A stretch of 64,000 bases of DNA from Symbiodinium natans (taxonomy: Eukaryota; Sar; Dinophyceae; Suessiales; Symbiodiniaceae): NCBI GenBank assembly GCA_905221605.1, contig CAJNDS010002409.1, positions 279,001 to 343,000 on the forward strand. Direction: 5' to 3'. Shown here in pieces: positions 57,601 to 64,000 of the stretch. The position numbers were made by a program, and so were the translations under genes. The notes beneath the pieces were generated by a model, which was not told where the DNA came from, made no database searches, and worked only from the letters and a program-made list of their open reading frames with translations. Numbering within the stretch: position 1 is the first letter of the stretch; every line of letters begins with the position of its first letter.

Positions 57601-60600
57601 CACTCGTGCAGCTGGGATGTGGTACGTGGGAGTGTCAGGGTTTAGGGCTTCTAGGGCTTTAGGGTTTTAGGGCTTTAGGGCTTTAGGGCTTTAGGGCTTT
57701 AGGGCTTAGGGCTTAGGGTTTAGGGTTTAGGGTTTAGGGTTTAGGGTGTGTTGTTGTATTTACATGGGGCAGCCTTGAGGCTTTCTTTTTGGAGCCGTGT
57801 CTCGAACCCTCAAGTCCTCAAGGCCTTGAAGATACATACATATATATATATATATATGTATGTTTGTTTGTATGTATGTACATGCATTTATACCTGTAGA
57901 TACATATATGCATATACTTATGTTTTTTGTGCTCCCAAAACGGCGCCCTTATTGGGACCCCCACTCCCCCCACCAAGGCCCCAAGCACACCCCAAAACAG
58001 CCAAGGCCGCAGCCCAGGCCCGCTTTTCCTGGCAGCAAAGAAGGGGCACGCAGAGGCGGCGGGGGGTTTTCGTAGTCGTTTTATTGCATTGGCGGCCTTA
58101 TTCTTGCTATGTTTCTCATTCTGCACATTTTTCGCGCTATTCTTATTTTCGGAGTATTCTTCGGATTCTTACTATTATATGTGTTTATGTTGTTTTTTCT
58201 GCTTAGTATTTTTTTCGCAGAGGCAGTCGTGGCGATGATGGCACTGGTGGTGGTGGGGTCGCCTAGTAGTCGTCGTAGTTGTAGTTGTTCTTGTCTGTGT
58301 CTATAAGAATACATAAGATGAAAATACATGTAGATAGATTCAAATCGAGGTGTACATATATACATACATATATATATATATATAATGTATATGTATATGT
58401 ATATATATATATATGTACATGTGCATCATGTGTTCGTGGTGCACTCTCTTCTTGGGTGCTATGGGGTGTTAAGTGGTTGCTGGAGGTTTCGTTGTTCGGG
58501 TGTAGCTGAGGGTGTCAAAGTTCAAAGCTACTTTTTGGAAATCGAACTTCTGAAGCAAGAGATTAAGGGCCTATAGGCCTCGCTAAGGCTTGAAAAGGCG
58601 GATGGAGCTTTAGAAGTGGATTCTTTCGATTTGGGGCACATAGGTGCTGGGCTGTGATTTTCGGGGCATGGGTGGACCAGTTCAGGTCGTCCGGTTTATC
58701 GATATAGAGATCGCAAGGTGTACTTGAACTCAGCTGAGGGAAGTCTGCAGTGGGCTCTTCTTACATTTCTCGGGTTGGGATCTATGCAGGAACCTCAGCT
58801 GGGACTTGGGGCGTGGTCAAGGGGCCCCGGCAGGTTTCCATACAAGTGATGCCCAGCTGCCCAGCACCACATGTACTTTTTTCACATCATGTAGTAGTTC
58901 TCAGTGCCGTTCGTGGTGCCTCTGAAGGTGGCGCGCCTGCTGTTGGATGCCGGCGCCGATAAGGACATTGGTCTTAGCCCTCACGGGGCCACACCTTTGT
59001 CGGTTGCTGCCATGTTTGGCCATGACGACATGGTGCGCCTGCTGATTTCGGTCCGCGCGGACATGGACAAGGCCCAGGTGGATGATGGCACGACCCCACT
59101 CCACCAGGCGGCAGTCTGTGAAGCACATAGCGCAAACACGGCAGGTGTGGTGCGGCAGCTGCTACTGGCTCGGGCAGATGTCAACAAGCCTCGGCTCGAA
59201 AGTGGGGAGACACCTCTCTATGTTGCGGCAAGCAGCGGCACAGTGGAGGTGGTACGACTCCTGCTGGAAGCCGGCGCGGACGCGGACCGGCCACGCCTGC
59301 AGGATGGGACGGTGCCCTTGCACGCTGCATGCAGCAAGGGCAGATCGGATGTGGTGCGCTTGCTGCTGGAGGTGCGCGCTGATAAGGACAGCGGTAGCAC
59401 GCTGGAGGGGGCCACGCCTCTCTGCGTGGCAGCCCGAACTGGGGAAGCAGACGTGGTTCGCCTGCGACTTGGATAACTATAGTTGACTAGTTGGGGCATG
59501 ATGCTCAATCGTTCTATGAATCTGAAGTTCTGAAGTTCTTGCTACTTGTTGAGATGCATCAAAGGCTTCTGGAAGCTGGTGCTGACCAAGACAAGGCCCT
59601 CAACAATGATGGTGCTACTCCCTTGTTCCTGGCATCCTGGCAAGGTCGGGAGGCTTGGATAATCTCGAGAATTGTTTGTCGCTTCTTGCATGTGCATGTG
59701 CTGCGTTGGCCCAAATCTCCACAAGCTACATTGAAGACTAGCCATTCGCTTTGAAATCTTGGCTCTGTAGTCATTCTCTCGCTAAAGGATAGTCACCAGA
59801 CAAATATCCGAAAAATGAGCTACACTCTTAAGGGTTCAGGTAGAAGCTTGGGAAGCCTTTCTTTTAAGGAGGAGGTGGTGAAGCTCTTGTTGTCGGCGAA
59901 TGCGGACCTCGACCGTCCGCTCACCGTCGACGGAACAACACCTGCTCCTGGAAGAAGTTTTGGATAAGGGCTTATAGGGTTTGTTTTTCTTTGACCTCCT
60001 TTCTCTCGGGAGAAGAACATGTGGGATCATGTGGGGGCCTGTTTGCTGGAATGAGGTTCTTCCTCGCCTTATGTCGAAGCGTAAATAAAAACTCTGATGT
60101 AGATTGATTAGCCAACCTTGGATTTCCGCCTTTCTAGTAGAGGGTTTGGGGTTTAGGTCAGAACCGACCTTGAAAGCTGCGGTGGCGCTGGTTTCGGAGC
60201 CGTTTGCTTAGGTGTCTGTCGCGGCGATCGCAGGGCATGTGGCCGTGGTGCGCCTCTTGCTCGAGGCGACATGAAGACCTGACCTAAGCACTAAGCCCTA
60301 CTGGGAACTGCCGGGAAGCTGCTTCAAGACTCAACCCTGAGCCCTACACCTAGAATAGCCCCTCTCCCAAACGACAAAAAACCGACAACAAACAACTGAG
60401 ACAAGCCGCCCCTTTTTCTGAGTATGCTTCTTAAATCTGTACAGTTCTGTGCCATATGTAGGTCATTACACATCATATACATGCATCGGCTACTCTAGGT
60501 ATAGGTCCGAAATCAGACCCATGCCTCCAGGCGCGTGCGGATATGGACGGCGCCCGCCACGACGACGGCGCCACCCCGCTCTCCGTGGCGGCCCAGAAGG

Positions 60601-63600
60601 GGCGCGCAGAGGTGGTCAAGCTGCTGCTCTGCTCCTTCTTAAGCTTAGCATAATGGTAGAAGTACCAACAATAGTTGAACAAAACATATTTCAAGCGGCC
60701 AGCTGAGGGTTGAGGGTATTGGGGGTTGGGCCGCTATGTTCTGGAGATGAGAATCCGGTGTAAGGGCGTGGGTGTGCAAGCGCCCATGCTCCGCAAATAG
60801 GGCCCAAAGATGCCCGCCAATAAGGGAAGGCAGAGGCCCCAAATCTTCATGAGGCTTCTCGTTTTTTGGGGCGTGTTATTGTTACGACCGGGTTATAGCC
60901 CTGTAAGCTGTAGACTTTGAGGAGTGAAAGAAGCCTTGTGTGGAAAGTTGCCGCGCGCTCACTGAACCCGGTGCGGAATGTTGAGATCTTAGATGTCCGA
61001 GGGTTCAGGGTCCCCGCGTTGAGGGTTTCGAGAAGTTTCGACATTTTGGCGCCTCCCTGAGCCCTATAAACCTCAGAGTCTTGAAGCCTTGCCGCGCTAG
61101 CCGAGGCTACTTCTTGCTCGGGCGGACAAGGCTCGAACCGACCAACGGTTATTGTTCCGTTGTGTAAATTGGGGGGGGGGCGGGGGTCGGAGGGGGGGTG
61201 GGGGGAGGCGGGTGGGGCGGACCTTCTGCGTCCACTTTGTTTGTTGGGTAATGAGGGGAGTTCGGGGAGAGGATTCATAGGCCGCAGGCCCCCAGACTCC
61301 ACCCCGAAGAACTCCCAGGAGAAGGCGCTGACGGTGGATTTCCCAGGAGCCACGCCCCTCTTCGTGGCATGTTGGAAGGGCCGCGTCGAGGTGCCAGGGG
61401 GGAGGGGCGTGTTTGGGGGGGGGGGAGGGGGATTTTCTCAGTCTTATATATTTTGTTTTTTATTACGATGTGCAATTCTGTTTAGGGGTTTGGGGGGGGG
61501 GGGGGTATATGTAACATGTGCTTTGGGGGCAGGGGAGCTTAGCTTGTGAGTTTAGGGGTTCAGCGGCTTGGTGTTTGGTATTCTTAAAGCATCCTTCGCG
61601 CCATTGGGTATGGGAAGAACCCATGTCTGCAAACGTGGGTCCATCGCGCACGTGCCATCGCAGGTGGCGCGAGTTCTGCTGGAAGCCGCAGCCAATGTGA
61701 ACATGGCATGCTGGAACTCCGGGGACACTTTGCTTGACCCTAGTGAGCAGGAGCGCTTGTAGGTACCAGGTGCTGGTAAGTGTCTACTCACGCATATGTG
61801 CGGAGGTGGATTGCTGCGTTTGGCAGGTGAACTTGGGGCTGATCCACCTCACTCTGCTGAGTTAGGTAGACGGCCCATGGTACTGAGCGCCTGCAGTACA
61901 TCTACGAGTATGCTGGCATAGAAAAGCAAAGCCTCCATGCAAAACATAAGTTCGAGACCCTAAGCCCAGAATGCCATCACCTGAGCTCCGAGCCCCTGAG
62001 CCCTCCAACCCTACAAGCGGTCAGATGCTCGGGGTCGAGGCTTATGGGTCCAGGGTTCAGGGTTCGGTTCCGGACCTTCAGCTTTCTTGTGGCCGTTTTG
62101 GCTGTTTTGGGCACGCTGTTCACCCGATAGGTAAACCCTTTTTCGCCTTGGGTGGATCACAAAGACGCTGCTGAGGATACGTGCCTCGGGGCTGCCTGCC
62201 AAGAGAATCAGATGGAGGTGGTGCCCTTGCTCCTGGAGGCCCTGGCACCCTCAACCCTCAACCCTCAACCCTCAACCCTAAACCCTAAACCCTAAACCCT
62301 AAACCCTAAACCCTAAACCCTAAACCCTAAACCCTAAACCCTAAACCCTAAACCCTGAACCCTGAACCCGAAGCCCAAAAACCTGTAAACCCTAAACCCG
62401 GAGCCCCTCGCTCAAGGACCATGGACTCCCACACTCCTACCACCCTCACTGCTTTTCTGAAGCTCAAGGAATCCTAAGCTCATGAGGGTTTGGGGTCCAT
62501 ACTGCTGCGAGGTCTCTAGGGTGTCAGGGTGTAGGGTTGACTAGTTCTGGTGGTTGGTCGAATTCTCGCCAACCACCAACCGCCCGAAACCTCCCAACCC
62601 TTCGCCCCCAATACCGTACTCTCCCCCAAGCACCATACGCCCCCCACACCGGCAAAACCTGCAACCCCCCCTTGCACAGCCCTTTAGCTCACAAACTGAA
62701 GTAAAATTCTAGACCCGAAGCGCCAAATCTGAAGCTTCTCCCCACTGAGTCCTGAGCCTTGAGCCGTAAACCTTCACTAAACACTAAACCCACTAAACCC
62801 TGAACCCTAAACCTAAACCCTAAGTACAAACCTTAAGCCTCTCTGCAGGCTGGGGCCTTCAAGGACCAGGCCCGCAGCGACGGCGCGACGCCGCTTTTCC
62901 TGGCTGCACGCGAGGGCCACGTGGAATGCGTGAGGCGCGTGGGAGGGGCCCACTGTTCTCTGGGGTTGTCTATGGCTTTAGGGTTCCAGGTTCAGGGTTT
63001 AGGGTTGGATGATTGATACCCTAAACCCAAGCCCCACATCCTAAAACGACCTGCCACCTCCTTCGTCCGGGCAAGCACGCATTGCCTTGGCGTCAGGATG
63101 TGGGCAGGTTAGGTAATCCGGAGAAACCCGAAACATACCCAAAACTCCAAACCCAGAACCTCGGACCTTACAAAGACTAGCCCTAAACCCCAACCCCCAG
63201 GCCCCTAAACCCCGATCAAGATGGATGAGCTTCTCCCTTTCGGCCTGGCCAAAGAAGATCCGCAGGTCCATGCTCAAGGTGGGTGCCGATAAGGACACCC
63301 TTTGGGGCGGGTTTAGGGCATAAAGGGTGTGTAGGGTATATGGGGTTTATCGGGTTTAAAGGGGTTTGCAGGGGTTGCAAGGGGTTTAGGGGGGGGGGTT
63401 TTAGGGGGGTTTATAGGGTTTGCAGGGTTTATAGGTTCATAGGATTGGGAAGCCTTTTTGGGGGGAGGATTGAGGGGGAAACGTGAGGCTTCAACGTCGT
63501 GCTGGAGCTGGACCCTCAGAAGAGAGCAGCAAACTAAGCACTAAACCCTAAACCCTAAACCCCTAAACCCTAAACCCTAAACCCTAAACCCTAAACCCTA

Positions 63601-64000
63601 AAGCCGGATTTCGTTTGTCGGCCTGTTACCTCCTGCCTGAGAAAGCCGTAAACCACGAACCCTACAAAAAAATCGTAGCTTGAGCTCCGGCGTGCATATG
63701 ATACGCCCTAAACCCTAAACCCTAAACCCTAAACCCTAAACCCTACACCCTAAACCCTAAACCCTAAACTATACAAAGGATCGCAGGAAGGGGGTTGTAA
63801 CTCGGCGCCCATACTTCAAGCCCGAGAGGCCCCCTAGAGTTTTCGTGCTACCTGCATTTGCATGGCCGGAACTCAGAATCCCAAGAAGCCTTACTAAGCC
63901 CAAACCCCAAATTCAGCAGCTAGTAACCGGAATACCCTTAAAGCCCTAAGCACTAAGCCCGAAAGGACAAAGCCAACAATGCCGGGGTGACGCCGAGCGC
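45691..64000 (+). CDS. Ubiquitin-like domain plus ankyrin-repeat protein (3' end outside window)
   Basis: Starts MLRIHMASGAEVLAL, a dinoflagellate-type ubiquitin-like N-terminus, split over exons 45691-45762, 45987-46037 (ends HPVRTVK, GA donor), 46338-46384, 47063-47111 (FRLRLLCQDGSFLSDQ) and 47460-47510 (SLQLVLLPLQK); a linker exon begins at 47887 (EEVDALIEAAEGDEVYAVED). Ankyrin exons follow: about 49076, 49848-49911, 50270-50300, 51561-51657, 51979-52047, 52826-52903, 53795-53845, 54445-54497, 55002-55050, 55651-55710, 55839-55877, 56225-56293, 57141-57188, 58006-58055, 58928-59470s, 59565-59652, 59869-59950, 60212-60265, 60531-60627, 61319-61390, 61664-61750, 62176-62238, 62849-62929, 63258-63293, 63966-64000+. 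Typical joins restore the consensus, e.g. MGWAE|VVKLLLAASADQD and LLLE|AGAFKDQARSDGATPLF. Ankyrin arrays bind other proteins; the partner is unknown. Some exon ends are approximate and one or two repeats are missing or decayed. It could be more than one gene: an in-frame TAA occurs at 59474. Confidence 0.75.
48014..48036 (+). repeat. Poly-G tract (23 G)
   Basis: Homopolymer shortly after the linker exon of the ankyrin gene; followed by another G17 run at 49040-49056. Confidence 0.9.
48037..48309 (+). CDS. Coding-like segment with own stop inside an ankyrin-gene intron
   Basis: From GGCTGTAG a frame runs 48142-48309: EPDPEDLPGMFF, then HYLQQWKEKHGEAIQQNG and a TAG stop (55 codons). The same frame is also open from about 48037 (SRIDNGPAPQSCVEAK) up to the TAG at 48139-48141, which is either a splice acceptor or a nonsense codon. 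It lies on the + strand between the linker exon (47887) and the ankyrin exon at 49076, right after a 23-G run. It does not look like ankyrin. It could be the last exon of a nested gene or a processed fragment. Function unknown. Confidence 0.35.
49323..49373 (+). repeat. CCCTAAA array
   Basis: Seven CCCTAAA units in the intron between the ankyrin exons near 49076-49153 and 49848. It is not close to the known acceptor, so an unrecognised exon may lie between. Confidence 0.9.
54327..54410 (+). repeat. CCCTAAA array before an ankyrin exon
   Basis: Twelve perfect CCCTAAA units ending about 34 nt before the exon at 54445 (DGATPLYVASKTGFGEV). Confidence 0.95.
55073..55130 (+). repeat. TTTAGGG array after an ankyrin exon
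   Basis: Eight TTTAGGG units starting about 23 nt after the exon ending near 55050 (LLLANGAGTCQEPPSK). Confidence 0.95.
56573..56905 (+). CDS. Small predicted secreted Cys-motif protein nested in an ankyrin-gene intron
   Basis: ATG at 56573 begins MVARRSFIIALALLAAGVV, a good signal peptide with cleavage likely near PVASTR. A charged, helix-prone region follows (about residues 30-75, many Glu and Lys), then a GESCKYNNECQSNKC cysteine motif of the type seen in many secreted dinoflagellate proteins, and a stop at 56903-56905 (110 residues). The codon after the motif, TGCAG|GTCAGC, is also a good GT donor, so the last 17 residues may be intron read-through and the real protein may continue in a later exon. 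It lies on the + strand inside the intron between the ankyrin exons 56225-56293 and 57141-57188. Its in-frame upstream region also stays open, but the signal peptide fixes the start. Confidence 0.65.
   Translation: MVARRSFIIALALLAAGVVPPVASTRVEETGNDNAATILADSHVDKQMETAREGAEVKEHEQVELTAQEKKTALKPVGESCKYNNECQSNKCRSARVGWLGAPKHICVSM
57494..57536 (+). repeat. CCCTAAA array
   Basis: Five CCCTAAA/CCCTACA units. About 100 nt later a TTTAGGG array begins (57640), so a small exon is expected between; the sequence there includes an AG|G at about 57592 with DCTHSCSWDV and a GT, a possibly decayed ankyrin exon. Confidence 0.85.
57640..57748 (+). repeat. CTTTAGGG/TTTAGGG array
   Basis: Mixed GGGCTTTA and GGGTTTA units, about fourteen copies, in the intron before the ankyrin exon at 58006. 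Confidence 0.9.
57835..57925 (+). repeat. TA/TGTATG microsatellite
   Basis: ATATAT followed by GTATGTTTGT-like repeats in the same intron; a related patch is at 58335-58420. Confidence 0.85.
58928..59476 (+). CDS. Long uninterrupted ankyrin exon (five repeats)
   Basis: AAG acceptor, then VARLLLDAGADKD and five ankyrin repeats with the TPLxxAA…VVRLLLEAGAD consensus, 549 nt without an intron, ending in VVRLRLG and TAA at 59474-59476. Elsewhere in this gene one repeat is spread over one to two exons of 40-80 nt. The end is ambiguous: GTGGTTCGC contains a GT donor before the TAA, so splicing to the next ankyrin exon (59565) is possible, or this is a real C-terminus and the exons downstream belong to another gene. 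The second repeat carries an insertion (CEAHSANTAG). Confidence 0.8.
   Translation: MARLLLDAGADKDIGLSPHGATPLSVAAMFGHDDMVRLLISVRADMDKAQVDDGTTPLHQAAVCEAHSANTAGVVRQLLLARADVNKPRLESGETPLYVAASSGTVEVVRLLLEAGADADRPRLQDGTVPLHAACSKGRSDVVRLLLEVRADKDSGSTLEGATPLCVAARTGEADVVRLRLG
61416..61504 (+). repeat. G-rich low-complexity stretch with two poly-G runs
   Basis: GGGGGGGGGG followed by AGGGGG, and a second G run at about 61490-61504, just after the ankyrin exon ending at 61390. Confidence 0.85.
62240..62367 (+). repeat. CCCTCAA/CCCTAAA array
   Basis: About seventeen units, first CCCTCAA then CCCTAAA, beginning right after the ankyrin exon ending at 62238. C-rich repeats follow an exon here, opposite to the common pattern. 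Confidence 0.95.
63541..63602 (+). repeat. CCCTAAA array
   Basis: Nine CCCTAAA units. A G-rich stretch (GGGTTTA/GGGGTTT, 63300-63460) precedes it after the exon near 63258-63293, so the intron again runs from G-rich to C-rich. Confidence 0.95.
63703..63770 (+). repeat. CCCTAAA array
   Basis: Nine CCCTAAA units with one CCCTACA, in the 3' part of the intron leading to the ankyrin exon at 63966. Confidence 0.95.

Overview
The window looks like nuclear DNA of a dinoflagellate, probably close to Symbiodiniaceae. The evidence is: (1) very short exons whose introns begin with GC, GT or GA and end in AG followed by G; (2) every recognisable gene lies on the + strand over 64 kb; (3) protein families common in dinoflagellates (ubiquitin-like domain plus ankyrin repeats, BspA-type LRR, IQ arrays, tandem near-identical genes); (4) abundant interstitial telomere-like repeats (TTTAGGG / CCCTAAA). 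Most long ORFs are intron read-through or shadows. I found the real coding sequence by reading short AG|G...|GC/GT/GA exons by eye, so exon ends are predictions without transcript support.

Layout. 1-14.3 kb: part of a large gene encoding an array of calmodulin-binding-type IQ motifs. Each motif is split between a 36-45 nt exon (…DRQQEEAATKIQ) and a 30 nt exon (AVHRGNLARK). The first 2.9 kb is a tandem duplication of these exon-intron units. 5.8-7.0 kb: an uninterrupted ubiquitin-like/BspA LRR gene lying between two exons of the IQ gene. 16.49-24.07 kb: a complete ribosomal protein eS6 (RPS6) gene that I could assemble as 16 exons, 726 nt, 241 codons plus stop. 26.6-38.4 kb: a chain of short exons from a protein I do not recognise. 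38.6-42.6 kb: three nearly identical copies of an intronless gene of unknown function; a (CAG)37-containing glutamine/arginine tract lies between copies 1 and 2. 44.6 kb: an isolated ankyrin exon. 45.69 kb to the right edge: a gene starting with a ubiquitin-like domain split over five exons and continuing into many ankyrin-repeat exons. It runs out of the window and has a small predicted secreted Cys-containing ORF inside one intron.

The most interesting signal is intron architecture. In many introns the 5' part carries TTTAGGG-type (G-rich) repeats starting a few to a few tens of bases after the donor, and the 3' part carries CCCTAAA-type (C-rich) repeats ending just before the acceptor. These arms are reverse complements, so the transcript of each such intron could fold back and bring donor and acceptor together. 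Several exons sit in a CCCTAAA-exon-TTTAGGG sandwich. There are clear exceptions, which are listed.
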